64,000 bases of DNA from a virus. The stretch's first letter is position 1; each line of letters starts with the position of its first letter. The position numbers and the translations under genes are program-made. The DNA lies in IMG/VR virus record IMGVR_UViG_3300043410_001892, positions 62,001 through 126,000 of that record; one strand, written 5' to 3'. Below, in pieces: positions 8,121-16,123 of the stretch. The notes below the pieces were generated by a model that saw nothing but the letters and a program-made list of their open reading frames with translations, did no database searches and was not told the origin of the DNA.

Positions 8121-8677
8121 ATAAGTTGTTCTACTAATAAATTCATTTGTATAATGATTGCCATAGAATATGCAATGGCATGTGATTTTCGAAATGAATA
8201 ACCTGCGTCAGTATCTGTAGTGTCCCAAATTTCTTTCATCACTGTAGTCCAGTCTTTCCCAATCAGATAGCGTTTCGCGGGGCGTATCATCGCAAGGACT
8301 GCAGCTAATTGTTCCACCGAAATCGGCTGCATCTGTTTCAGAATATCTATATGCCCGCTTATATGAAATAGTAGATTCACAAAATCTTCTTGAAGTAAAA
8401 GTTCCCATATTGGCTCAGTTTCCATTAGTCTAATTAAATGATCATTGTCTTTAATGTCTCTATAAATATTAACATTTAAAAAATCAATTTTAAAATAACC
8501 CCTATCTTCAGCTTCTTTGTAGTCAAGTGTACTCACATTAGTTATTGGATTATGCGGTATTCTATGACAGTAGATGCCTGTGTTGTGCTTTTTATGAATA
8601 TTGATGGCTGCTGTGATATATTTGATTTTAGACAGAGCGTCATCTCTATTTGCAAAATCAATATCTATATCTGGCAT
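8117..8677 (-). CDS. Miniature DnaE/PolIII-alpha-like protein (186 aa)
   Basis: The protein reads like a compressed palm of bacterial DNA polymerase III alpha. PDIDIDF at residues 2-8 matches the PDxDxDF motif with two catalytic aspartates. KIDFL at residues 63-67 matches KFDFLGL with the third. IRPAKR at residue 131 matches the RPG segment, and GYSFRKSHAIAYS at residues 159-171 matches GYGFNKSHAAAYA. DnaE is about 1160 aa, so fingers, PHP, OB and tau-binding parts are all absent. Similar short proteins occur in cyanophages. It starts exactly at the catalytic motif. A GGAGG lies 13 bases upstream and a CATAAATA octamer about 40 bases upstream. Whether it retains any activity is unknown. Confidence 0.7.
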   Translation of the reverse strand: MPDIDIDFANRDDALSKIKYITAAINIHKKHNTGIYCHRIPHNPITNVSTLDYKEAEDRGYFKIDFLNVNIYRDIKDNDHLIRLMETEPIWELLLQEDFVNLLFHISGHIDILKQMQPISVEQLAAVLAMIRPAKRYLIGKDWTTVMKEIWDTTDTDAGYSFRKSHAIAYSMAIIIQMNLLVEQLI

Positions 8678-8716
8678 TTGTAGTGAACCTCCAGTGTAAG
8701 TTTATTTCAATCTCAA

Positions 8717-8724
8717 TATTTATG
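8717..8724 (-). promoter_or_regulatory. Late promoter octamer CATAAATA
   Basis: CATAAATA lies in the 48-base gap upstream of the DnaE-like gene. It is about 39 bases from the ATG at 8677, with GGAGG between. Confidence 0.5.
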
Positions 8725-8725
8725 C

Positions 8726-9418
8726 TCATAGCGAACTCTCCTTAACCACAGTTTTTACAAGTTCTACATCGCTTGCATTCTTTTTAAACTTATCAAACCA
8801 AAATGGTAAATCTAATACAGCACTAACAGCTGCCAATTGTTCGTCATTAAATTTTTTAATCATTAGCTTACCTGAATTTGAGTTTAAAATAAGCCATGGG
8901 CTAATCTTACCATCTTTAATATCATACATTGTTCTATTTAAACTAGCATATAAGAAATAATGATTCCATTGTGAATCATGAGTATCGGCCCATGTTATCA
9001 TATGCGATATACTACGTTCTAATGCAGTATCAACACATTCAGTTTTAATTAGATTAACTACGTATTTGTCATACAAATCATCTTTACACCAGTGATCAAG
9101 TTTAGCTCCACTTGTTACTACATATTCTATAAACTTTTCAGGATATAATGGTTTTACGTTACTAATAAAACTACCAAACTTTACAAACGCATTATAGTAT
9201 GGACTTTTACAAAAATCCTCATATGTTTTTGAACCATTAAAGTTTTGAGTTTTTTGAAAAAATATGTTGTATGTTCGAAACCCTATCACAACGTGTTTAG
9301 CAGATTTTGCTAATGCTCTACGTTTTTGTTCGCAGACATGCACTGCAAGAGTAGATTCTTTTACGAATTTACTTTTACAGTACTGACATACAAATGGTTT
9401 AGATGCGTCAACTTTCAT
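8726..9418 (-). CDS. Conserved T4-like protein with N-terminal C2H2-type zinc finger
   Basis: 230 aa. Residues 10-30 read CQYCKSKFVKESTLAVHVC, a Cys-x2-Cys...His-x-Cys zinc finger. A conserved body follows: VVIGFRTYNIFF, KTYEDFCKSPYYNAFVKFG, KLDHWCKDDLYDKY and ERSISHMITWA. I recognise this as a conserved hypothetical of cyanophage-type T4-like phages without an assigned role. The finger and the position in the replication block suggest nucleic-acid binding or a transcription-related role. The start overlaps the upstream gene's stop (TAATG), so it belongs to the uvsW-to-DnaE-like operon. Confidence 0.6.
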   Translation of the reverse strand: MKVDASKPFVCQYCKSKFVKESTLAVHVCEQKRRALAKSAKHVVIGFRTYNIFFQKTQNFNGSKTYEDFCKSPYYNAFVKFGSFISNVKPLYPEKFIEYVVTSGAKLDHWCKDDLYDKYVVNLIKTECVDTALERSISHMITWADTHDSQWNHYFLYASLNRTMYDIKDGKISPWLILNSNSGKLMIKKFNDEQLAAVSAVLDLPFWFDKFKKNASDVELVKTVVKESSL

Positions 9419-9912
9419 TATTTTAAATTCTTTTTAATAGTACTGTCGTCAAACCCATGCTCTTTACCAATTGCCATTATATCTTTATCTGTGTATAACT
9501 TAGCCATCATTTCAATTTCATCTATTTTCATACTTGGATAAAGATCTGCTAAAAACTTTACTCTTTTATTTGTACTGCTTGCGCCATCTTTTTTCTTATT
9601 GCCAATCCATTCATGAAAGAATTTTTCACTACCATAGTTATAACTACACATACATAGCAGCATCCAAAGTAGTTTTGGATGATTCTTTTGTATAGCATAA
9701 AAGTTCTTATTAAAAACTTCATTAACACCTAATACAAAATGTTCTTGTATTTCTCTTGATTGCCCTTTTACATTACTAATATATCGATTTAAAATAAAAA
9801 AGTCTTTTTTAATATCATTTTGTGAGTCTTCAGAAAGCGTATCCCATAATTCTCTTGAGTTAAGATCAATTGCTAATAGTTTTTCTTTAAGGGTTAGTTT
9901 GTCATCAATCAT
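9418..9912 (-). CDS. Probable clamp-loader small subunit (gp62-like)
   Basis: 164 aa. The central FILNRYISN and LGVNEVFNK pattern, followed by HPKLLWMLLCMC, is reminiscent of the cyanophage gp62 signature (FIVNRCLS, NEMN). In T4, gp62 combines with four gp44 subunits to load the sliding clamp gp45. The C-terminal 50 residues differ from gp62: they are basic (NKKKDGASSTNKR) and end with DDSTIKKNLK. Genes 44 and 45 are not in the window, so the assignment rests on the motif and the replication setting. It overlaps both neighbours by 1-4 bases. Confidence 0.45.
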   Translation of the reverse strand: MIDDKLTLKEKLLAIDLNSRELWDTLSEDSQNDIKKDFFILNRYISNVKGQSREIQEHFVLGVNEVFNKNFYAIQKNHPKLLWMLLCMCSYNYGSEKFFHEWIGNKKKDGASSTNKRVKFLADLYPSMKIDEIEMMAKLYTDKDIMAIGKEHGFDDSTIKKNLK

Positions 9913-10415
9913 AATAATTTGTCCAAATGTATTAATTCACTTTGTCTTGAGATTTCTTTTACAAAAAATACGCACTCGGGATTTGAACCACTACTTATAG
10001 GAGTAGTTAATAAATGTCCAGGTTTCATTTTTGGAAAATACCATTTAACATCATTATAGAAATTTATAATTTCAATCTTTTTAAATTCAATTCTAAAGTC
10101 AGATAATGGATTAAACACTAATGCATTAAACCCTCTATCATTTAAGCTTGTTAGCGGTAATATCTCAATGTGTGCAGAACTGCTACTATCGCCAACTGCA
10201 ATACACCAGTCAATTGGCATTGATACTTCGTTATCGCCTATCTTTAATACCATTGCTGGTGCATTAAACGATTCTAGATAGATTAGTTGCATAAAAAAGA
10301 AATCCGGATCGTTTGGATTGCTATTGTCTAAGATATTAAATCTCATGTTATCGTCAACTTCATCTGGCAAATTGTTTAACGAAAATGCAGTATTGTTAAG
10401 TGTTAAAATATTCAT
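9909..10415 (-). CDS. Conserved T4-like protein of unknown function (168 aa)
   Basis: A compact alpha/beta protein with a strongly patterned centre: MPIDWCIAVGDSSSSAHIE, LTSLNDRGFNALVFNPLSDF, then WYFPKMKPGHLL and CVFFVKEISRQSELI. This pattern is familiar from cyanophage and pelagiphage hypotheticals beside replication genes, but I know no function. Its start lies four bases inside the uvsW end, and its end overlaps the gp62-like gene by four bases. It is probably made together with these replication proteins. No catalytic signature or membrane segment is visible. Confidence 0.55.
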   Translation of the reverse strand: MNILTLNNTAFSLNNLPDEVDDNMRFNILDNSNPNDPDFFFMQLIYLESFNAPAMVLKIGDNEVSMPIDWCIAVGDSSSSAHIEILPLTSLNDRGFNALVFNPLSDFRIEFKKIEIINFYNDVKWYFPKMKPGHLLTTPISSGSNPECVFFVKEISRQSELIHLDKLL

Positions 10416-11875
10416 TGCCAGTCTACCTTTTTAATTTCAAATTGATATTTTGCTTCTTTATAGAATTTCTTTCTATCAGCAAGATGTTTTTTTGCATATT
10501 TACAGGTACTAGTAATATCATAAATCTGCACAAAATCTTTATCATGTGCTTTTCTAATACCACGACCAATACTTTGAATTACTCGTGTAAAACTTTTACC
10601 TGGTTCAATTAGTACTAAATTAAAAATTCGTGGAATATTAATACCAACAGCAGCTACACCATATGTTGCTACGATAATTTTATTTGTTGATGTTTTAATT
10701 TCGTCATATTCTGTTTTTCTATTTTTTGTTTTAACATTACCAGACACAAATACTGCACCTTCAATTTCATCAGTTATAATTTTACCTGATTCAATTCTTC
10801 CAACTAATACTAATGTGTTGCCGCTTTCTGCTATGTCTTTAATAACACCACTAATGTATTTCATTCTATCTAAGTTAGTAACTTGATATGAGATTTCATC
10901 AGCATACGATTTAAATTCTTTTAAGTCAATTAGTTGCATTACTCTTACATGGCAGTCTGAAAGTACACCGATCTCTTGTAACTCGTGTGCTTTAATTCCG
11001 CCAATAACTGGTCCAATGCTTGCAAAGATTTGTTCATATTCAAATTTTTCTTTAGGTACAGTTCCTGTTAATCCCCATCGAATCGGTGCGTTACATAGGT
11101 TGTGTGTTAATAGATTTTTTAGAACTTCTGCTTTAGCCATGTGAACTTCGTCAACAATAACTGCACATACTCCATCGAGAAATTCTGCTAATGTTAAAAT
11201 TTCATGTTCTGAATTTTTACTTTTCTTATCTAAAATATTAAGACTTTGCCATGTGCATATAGTATGAGTTTTGTTTAGTTCTTTTCGATCGCCATAGTAC
11301 ATTCCAACATCTAAATCAACATTAACAAAATCTTCATAAGTTTGTTCTACTAAACTTTTATTTGGTACAATAACAATAGTACGTCCATACGGTTCGCATA
11401 CATGAGCAAGTGTTGCAGTAGTAATAGTTTTACCAGCACCAGTAGCAATTTCTTGTAATGCCTGTGTATTTGACAAAAACTTATTGATTGCGTCAACTTG
11501 ATAATCACGTAGCATAATAGGTTGGCCTTCTTGTGTATGTCCTTCTGGCCATACTTTACCTTGATCTGCCCAATATGTTTCTGTAACTTCTTTAAAATCT
11601 AATTTATGATGATGTCGTAAATCTGATACTTCATCTATGTCAATACCTAATGATGATAGTATACCAAGTATTTTTTCTAAATTGTTTATATACCCTGTGC
11701 CACCTAAGCCAAATAGACTAACAGTCCCGTCCCATCTTCCTAACTTAAAGGCAGGACGGTATCTCGCAGTCGGATCTTCAAATTTAAATGCGGCTACTAA
11801 TTTTTTTCTTGCGTCAAGTGGTAAGTTTTCAAATTTAATGTTAACTTCATCTTTTATAATTAGTTTAACTCCCAT
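10412..11875 (-). CDS. uvsW: UvsW-type DNA/RNA helicase
   Basis: 487 aa, close to T4 UvsW (about 500 aa). UvsW is a superfamily-2 helicase that unwinds R-loops and branched DNA and switches replication from origin- to recombination-dependent mode. The N-terminal domain (residues 1-90) has the family phrase RPAFKLGRWDGTVSLF. The core shows LRDYQVDAI (Q-motif region), ATGAGKT (Walker A), VIVDEVHMAK (DEVH box), WGLTGT (motif III), and the C-terminal motifs VATYGVAAVGINI and QSIGRGIRK. The start overlaps the end of the upstream unknown gene by 16 bases. Confidence 0.93.
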   Translation of the reverse strand: MGVKLIIKDEVNIKFENLPLDARKKLVAAFKFEDPTARYRPAFKLGRWDGTVSLFGLGGTGYINNLEKILGILSSLGIDIDEVSDLRHHHKLDFKEVTETYWADQGKVWPEGHTQEGQPIMLRDYQVDAINKFLSNTQALQEIATGAGKTITTATLAHVCEPYGRTIVIVPNKSLVEQTYEDFVNVDLDVGMYYGDRKELNKTHTICTWQSLNILDKKSKNSEHEILTLAEFLDGVCAVIVDEVHMAKAEVLKNLLTHNLCNAPIRWGLTGTVPKEKFEYEQIFASIGPVIGGIKAHELQEIGVLSDCHVRVMQLIDLKEFKSYADEISYQVTNLDRMKYISGVIKDIAESGNTLVLVGRIESGKIITDEIEGAVFVSGNVKTKNRKTEYDEIKTSTNKIIVATYGVAAVGINIPRIFNLVLIEPGKSFTRVIQSIGRGIRKAHDKDFVQIYDITSTCKYAKKHLADRKKFYKEAKYQFEIKKVDWQ

Positions 11876-13050
11876 GTATTCCTCGTTTCAATTAATGGTT
11901 CAGTTGCTGAATAAGTGATCACTAAATCACAGCATTTTGCATATATTGCAGTTTTACTTTGTCGTAATGTGTTGTTTATACTAATAATACTCATTGGTTT
12001 CCAAGTTTCTTTAAGAAAGAATTTAGGTAATTTTCCTGCTCGTACACACGCTACTTGGGTACTATCACTTAAATTACAATTATACTTTCTTTTTGCGATT
12101 ACGTCATTAAATATTTTCCCATCTGGAGTATTATCTAATCTAAAATATACACCTATATCATCAGTAATATTATTTGTAGTTAGCGCATGAGAAATCTCAT
12201 TAAATTGAACAATTGTATTGAAATCTGTGGTTTGATCAAATACAAATAGTATTGGAGTTCTTTTTAATTCAATTAACGATTGAACTAAATTAGATAATGG
12301 GTGTAACCGGCTATTAACCCATAATTTAGTAGTTGGTCGATTTGCAATTGTTTCAGTTAGAGTATTGCAGTTACCTACATAGTTGTCTGTGTATTGGTAT
12401 CGATGTCTTCTATCTATAAGTAATAACGGATTAGTATTATCAATATCTTTTGAAAATATTTTATTAAAGTTATCATTTAGATTAGCTGATAAAAATCGAT
12501 TTTTTATTTCTTTTTCATCCCAAGAACAAATAGTATCATAATATTGTTGTATTTTAGGGTCAACTTCAAATTTATATTCTTCAAGAGTTTTTAGTATGAG
12601 AAAAATATTCTTTTCAGTGTAATCTGCAATGTAAAGAGAACCTGATCGTACTTGGATTATATTAGAAGATAAATGTTGTAATTGTGTTCGGATAACACTT
12701 GAAAATGAAAATTCAATTACAATAACACCGTTTCCGTCAAATTTTGATGATCGAATTGGACTTGTAGGAGAAAAATAGATTTTGCGAACTTCTGGTATAA
12801 TTCTAAAAGGATGTTCCCAAACTGGGTTATCTAATATTTCAAGTTCTTCAGGGTTAAAGAATGCTCGAATATAATCCTGATTTAAGATTTGTAGACATAA
12901 ATTACCTTGTTTTTCAGTAATGTATGTAGGGCTTGATATTGTTTCGTATAAACTATTGATTGTTTTTGTATCGCGATTTGACAGTGTTATTTCGCGATAA
13001 AATGAAGCTTTGGATACAATATGAGTAACTAACTCGTCTACTGATTTCAT
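11860..13050 (-). CDS. Protein of unknown function upstream of uvsW (396 aa)
   Basis: I do not recognise this protein securely. It is mixed alpha/beta without signal peptide, membrane segments or Walker motif. Visible features are an N-terminal helix (VDELVTHIVSKASF), strands such as GVIVIEFSFS and TPILFVFDQT, a basic LLLIDRRHRYQY segment, and a C-terminal CCDLVITYSATEPL. Its position and 16-base overlap with uvsW suggest a recombination or helicase-partner role, which is inference. GAGGTG lies 11 bases before the ATG. A perfect 9-base-pair stem-loop separates it from uvsY. Confidence 0.5.
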   Translation of the reverse strand: MKSVDELVTHIVSKASFYREITLSNRDTKTINSLYETISSPTYITEKQGNLCLQILNQDYIRAFFNPEELEILDNPVWEHPFRIIPEVRKIYFSPTSPIRSSKFDGNGVIVIEFSFSSVIRTQLQHLSSNIIQVRSGSLYIADYTEKNIFLILKTLEEYKFEVDPKIQQYYDTICSWDEKEIKNRFLSANLNDNFNKIFSKDIDNTNPLLLIDRRHRYQYTDNYVGNCNTLTETIANRPTTKLWVNSRLHPLSNLVQSLIELKRTPILFVFDQTTDFNTIVQFNEISHALTTNNITDDIGVYFRLDNTPDGKIFNDVIAKRKYNCNLSDSTQVACVRAGKLPKFFLKETWKPMSIISINNTLRQSKTAIYAKCCDLVITYSATEPLIETRNTWELN

Positions 13051-13072
13051 GTGTTATACACCTCGTAGTAGT

Positions 13073-13095
13073 GATAGGCTGAGTTACAGCCTATC
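13073..13095 (-). other. Perfect intergenic stem-loop without U-tail
   Basis: A 9-base-pair stem (GATAGGCTG with CAGCCTATC) and a 5-base loop follow uvsY within eight bases of its stop. No U-run follows. Confidence 0.6.
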
Positions 13096-13102
13096 GTTGT
13101 TG

Positions 13103-13558
13103 TTAAAGGGTTGCGTCTTCCATGCCTGCACATCTTAATCGTATAATGTTGCTCAATGCATACGATTTCTGATCTAAGGCTTTAGTAATACCTAACCATT
13201 GATTTCGTAGTAATGCAAATTCGTTAATGATAAGTTCATATTCAATTACATCATCTTCACCATCGACATACTTTTCACAATCACGACTACTCAATGCTCT
13301 TGCGTATGTTTCTAAGTATTTTTTAAAATGATAACTGCGTAATCGTTTAAGTTCTATATTAAGGAACTCTAAGACAGCTTCAATCTCTTGAAGCTGTCCA
13401 TATCTGTGTTCTACAATGCCCGGCATTGCTGCAGTTGCACGTTCTACATTACCTGTTATTTTACATTCTTCTTTAGCAGTTGTCAACTCAGATTGGTAAT
13501 ATACAATACCATCGGGCAATTTAGTTATATCTTTTGAGATTGTAGAATACCAACCCAT
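13103..13558 (-). CDS. uvsY: Recombination mediator UvsY
   Basis: 151 aa. T4 UvsY (137 aa) loads UvsX recombinase onto gp32-coated single-stranded DNA. The sequence is mostly helical and has the cyanophage-type UvsY pattern: LQEIEAVLEFLNIELKRLRS, YLETYARALSSRDCEKY, and LLRNQWLGITKALDQKSYAL. It is the third gene of a gp32-uvsX-small gene-uvsY row, the expected recombination set. Its ATG overlaps the stop of the 13558-13794 gene. A stem-loop without a U-tail follows the stop codon. Confidence 0.88.
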   Translation of the reverse strand: MGWYSTISKDITKLPDGIVYYQSELTTAKEECKITGNVERATAAMPGIVEHRYGQLQEIEAVLEFLNIELKRLRSYHFKKYLETYARALSSRDCEKYVDGEDDVIEYELIINEFALLRNQWLGITKALDQKSYALSNIIRLRCAGMEDATL

Positions 13559-13794
13559 TAGACCTCCCAGTCTAAGTCGTCATCATAATCGTCATCGCCG
13601 TTATCTTCAAGATAATATCCAATTGCTTGATCTAATACTGGGTCAATGCCCACTGTATTTTTAAATGTACGATCAGTTGCACCCATGTCAGCGAGTAATT
13701 CAATATATCTTTCAGCAGCATTTTCTGCTTGTTTTTTATCAATATAATCTGCAAACATTAACCATACATCAGCAATTTGTGTTTCATTCAACAT
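13558..13794 (-). CDS. Small acidic protein between uvsX and uvsY (78 aa)
   Basis: The start at 13794 (MLNETQ) is chosen because GGAGG lies six bases upstream. An ATG two codons earlier overlaps that ribosome-binding site. The body is helical (VWLMFADYIDKKQAENAAER, DPVLDQAIGYYLE) and the tail is very acidic (DNGDDDYDDDLDWEV). I recall small proteins of this shape between uvsX and uvsY in cyanophages, with no known role. The acidic tail could mimic DNA or contact a basic partner such as UvsX or UvsY, as with the acidic tail of gp32. That is inference. Confidence 0.6.
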   Translation of the reverse strand: MLNETQIADVWLMFADYIDKKQAENAAERYIELLADMGATDRTFKNTVGIDPVLDQAIGYYLEDNGDDDYDDDLDWEV

Positions 13795-14857
13795 TGTCAT
13801 CCTCCATGCTATCGTTATCTATAATGTCTTCTACTTCAACTGGTTCATCTTTAAATTCAGACATAGCTTTATCTAGTGAATTGTTAAGGTTAGCTTCCCA
13901 TTCCTTACGATATAATTTAGTTTCAGAGCCATCAGTAGCCACATATTTAAGTCTATTTCCATCTTTTGTTAAGATGTTCTTTTTCTCAAATAAGTCAACT
14001 AGCCCGCTATATGGATTCATACCTGTAGTATATGGAATCTTAATTTGTAATGATTCAAACGGTTTTGCATAGCGTGTTTTCATAATTTTACAAGAAGCTC
14101 TAATACCATTGACTTCACTAACTTTGTTACCGTCTTCATCTTCTTTCAGTTTAAGTTTTTTCATTGCAACAACGATACTTGATGCATAGATAAACCCTTG
14201 ACCACCTGAAATCTTATCATCTGGGTCAAACATATCTTGTGATGCATAACTATGATTGGTACATACTAAACCTACATTGTGACTACCAAACATGTTGACA
14301 CAATTGCGAACTAATGCAGTTAAGGCTTTAGGTTTACGACCCATATCACCTTTTAAATCACCTGCTTCAAATTGATTGATATCAGTTGGGGTTAGTAACA
14401 TACCTAATGAATCTACTACAAAGAGAACTTTAGGTTTTTCTTCCATAGTTTTATATTCTTTCATAAACTCGCTAATAGTTTTAGCTACGTCATCGATCAT
14501 AGCCATATTAAGTTTAAGAAGTTGATCTTCGCTAGTTGATACACCCAATGCATGCAGCCATGATTCGTCTAATGCATTTTCACTATCAATTAGTACAACA
14601 TAAATGCCTTGTTCTTGTGCGTGTTTGATAATATTACCAGAACATATATAACTTTTGCCTGCACCTGATTCACCTGCAAATACAGTTACTTTACCTAATG
14701 GAATGCCTTTATTAAAGTCTGAACTAATAAGATAGTTTAATGCGTAATTACCTGTACTTACCCAGTCAGTTGGATCGTTAAAGCCTACACCAAGACCGTC
14801 AATACTTTTTGTTAGTGTTTTTCTAAATTTTGTTAAATCAAATGTTTTCATTGCCAT
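13784..14857 (-). CDS. uvsX: RecA-like recombinase UvsX
   Basis: 357 aa from the ATG at 14857, which has AGGA eight bases upstream. An ATG five codons earlier has no ribosome-binding site. UvsX coats single-stranded DNA and catalyses strand exchange in recombination-dependent replication. Seen in order: FRKTLTKSIDGLGVGFNDP, Walker A (FAGESGAGKS) near residue 60, LIDSENALDESW, Walker B (VLFVVDSLGML) near residue 145, and the loop-2 region SGGQGFIYASS. The C-terminus is acidic. It lies directly downstream of gp32, separated by a stem-loop. Confidence 0.95.
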   Translation of the reverse strand: MAMKTFDLTKFRKTLTKSIDGLGVGFNDPTDWVSTGNYALNYLISSDFNKGIPLGKVTVFAGESGAGKSYICSGNIIKHAQEQGIYVVLIDSENALDESWLHALGVSTSEDQLLKLNMAMIDDVAKTISEFMKEYKTMEEKPKVLFVVDSLGMLLTPTDINQFEAGDLKGDMGRKPKALTALVRNCVNMFGSHNVGLVCTNHSYASQDMFDPDDKISGGQGFIYASSIVVAMKKLKLKEDEDGNKVSEVNGIRASCKIMKTRYAKPFESLQIKIPYTTGMNPYSGLVDLFEKKNILTKDGNRLKYVATDGSETKLYRKEWEANLNNSLDKAMSEFKDEPVEVEDIIDNDSMEDDNVE

Positions 14858-14877
14858 AAAATAATCCTGCATGAATT

Positions 14878-14905
14878 TAACGTGGCAAGACCCCTTACCA
14901 CGTTA
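14878..14905 (-). other. Intergenic stem-loop between gp32 and uvsX
   Basis: The arms TTAACGTGG and CCACGTTAA flank a 12-base interior that can pair further (AAG with CTT). It lies 12 bases after the gp32 stop and 20 bases before the uvsX ATG. No U-tail. Confidence 0.55.
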
Positions 14906-14917
14906 ACCTTGTAACCC

Positions 14918-15931
14918 TTAACCGCGATTACGAATTCTTGCTAAAATATCGTTAGCTCTAGAATCACTAGATGTAGTTGTTTCTACAGCAGTTGGTGGAG
15001 TAAACGCAACGATCTCAGCTGGTTCATCCCAAGGCATAGCTTCATTTTCAGATACCTGCACAGTTTCTGTAGTATGAACTACTGGCTGTACTGATACTGT
15101 TGGTGTTGGTGTTGGTGCTGATACTGTAGGTGATTCTGAAATACCATATGGTCTAAAGTATTTGCCCCAACGTTCAATATCGTATGCTTCACCATTCACT
15201 GATGCTTCAAACATTTCCATCATAACTTTAAGTTCAACTTCACCTGGTTTTTTAGGTAAATGATCTGCTAAGTTTGGTAATTGATATTGTTCAAGTGCAG
15301 CGGTTTCATCGCTTGATAATGGACGTGTACGTCTGCTCCATACTGAAGTTGAATAATCAGCGTAACCGCCTTTGGTTCCAACTTTTAAACGGAAGTCAAT
15401 ACCATTTACATAATCAGTTGGTGAATCTTCTCCAAATTCAGGATCAAGAATTGCTGCATGAATTATTTTATAAATTTGTGGTCCAATAACGAATCTACGA
15501 ATTGGATTTTCTGGTTTTTCTTTTTCATCTAAACCGTCTTCAACAACAAAGCCTTGGAAAATATAAGATTTCTTTTTCCAGTATTTGCGACCCATATCTT
15601 CTAATGAAGGATCTTTAAACCAATTGCGTACTTCTGAAAGAATTGGACAAACTGAACCGTCGTCATACATTTCAACGCATGGTACATTTACTACTATTGG
15701 TTTATTGTCGTTACGACCTTTGATACCTGCGAAAGGTAATTTGATTACAGAACGTTCAACCCAAAATAATGTATTTTTTTGATTGCCGTCTGGTAGGAAT
15801 CTAAAAACTGCTTCACCGCCATTTTTAATAGTCCAAAAAGGATAAATTGCTTTATCACCGCCTGTATTGCTATCTGTTGTACGTGTTTCTGCCGCTTTTA
15901 ATTTTGCTCTAATTTCTGCTAAAGTTGCCAT
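14918..15931 (-). CDS. 32: Single-stranded DNA-binding protein gp32
   Basis: 337 aa. Binds single-stranded DNA cooperatively and organises replication, recombination and repair. Residues 1-20 form the basic N-terminal cooperativity region (LAEIRAKLKAAE). The core (residues 25-245) shows FWTIKNGGEAVFRFLPDG, FAGIKGRNDNKP, a possible zinc-site cysteine pair around VPCVEMYDDGSVCPIL, and YWKKKSYIFQGFVV. The C-terminal region is Pro/Thr/Val-rich, moderately acidic, and ends ANDILARIRNRG, unlike the plain acidic tail of T4. The long upstream leader contains promoters and stem-loops that could carry autogenous control, as known for T4 gene 32. Confidence 0.92.
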   Translation of the reverse strand: MATLAEIRAKLKAAETRTTDSNTGGDKAIYPFWTIKNGGEAVFRFLPDGNQKNTLFWVERSVIKLPFAGIKGRNDNKPIVVNVPCVEMYDDGSVCPILSEVRNWFKDPSLEDMGRKYWKKKSYIFQGFVVEDGLDEKEKPENPIRRFVIGPQIYKIIHAAILDPEFGEDSPTDYVNGIDFRLKVGTKGGYADYSTSVWSRRTRPLSSDETAALEQYQLPNLADHLPKKPGEVELKVMMEMFEASVNGEAYDIERWGKYFRPYGISESPTVSAPTPTPTVSVQPVVHTTETVQVSENEAMPWDEPAEIVAFTPPTAVETTTSSDSRANDILARIRNRG

Positions 15932-15958
15932 ATTTTAATTTCCTATTGTGTTTTGATG

Positions 15959-15984
15959 TAACACACAGGTTGCCCTGTGTGTTA
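15959..15984 (-). other. GNRA-capped hairpin in the gp32 leader
   Basis: On the minus strand an 11-base-pair stem (TAACACACAGG with CCTGTGTGTTA) is closed by a GCAA tetraloop, 27 bases before the gp32 ATG and just upstream of its AGGAAA. It has no U-tail. It could be a translational control element, as gp32 mRNA is autoregulated in T4. Confidence 0.6.
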
Positions 15985-16042
15985 TATAGCCTATGTGTTT
16001 TATTACTAATATTTTTTTGTTTTTATACTTTAATATATAATG

Positions 16043-16060
16043 CCTTACTGTTAAAGTAAG
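16043..16060 (-). other. Short hairpin in gp32 leader
   Basis: CTTACT and AGTAAG with a TTAAC loop on the minus strand, in the middle of the gp32 leader and upstream of the GNRA hairpin. Confidence 0.4.
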
Positions 16061-16065
16061 CGTGT

Positions 16066-16087
16066 ATTATATACTCTATTATTTATA
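16066..16087 (-). promoter_or_regulatory. Overlapping late octamer and -10 element upstream of gp32
   Basis: TATAAATA is exact at 16080-16087 and TATAAT is exact at 16066-16071 on the minus strand. The sequence 17 bases before TATAAT is TTGCTC, a weak -35. Together they suggest gp32 is transcribed in early and late periods with a leader of about 130-150 bases. Confidence 0.55.
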
Positions 16088-16092
16088 AGAGC

Positions 16093-16114
16093 AAGTGAAA
16101 TCTTTCACTTTTTT
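16093..16114. terminator. Hairpin with U-run on plus strand
   Basis: AAGTGAAA, TC, TTTCACTT then six T on the plus strand. There is no plus-strand gene to end here. In the minus direction it follows the LysM gene but has only a short, broken U-run, so its use is uncertain. Confidence 0.35.
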
Positions 16115-16123
16115 ATAGTCATT

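Noticed and set aside
16093-16114. A clear terminator for the LysM gene
   Set aside because: The U-run is on the plus-strand side, and the minus-strand side has a broken run, so it is listed only with low confidence.
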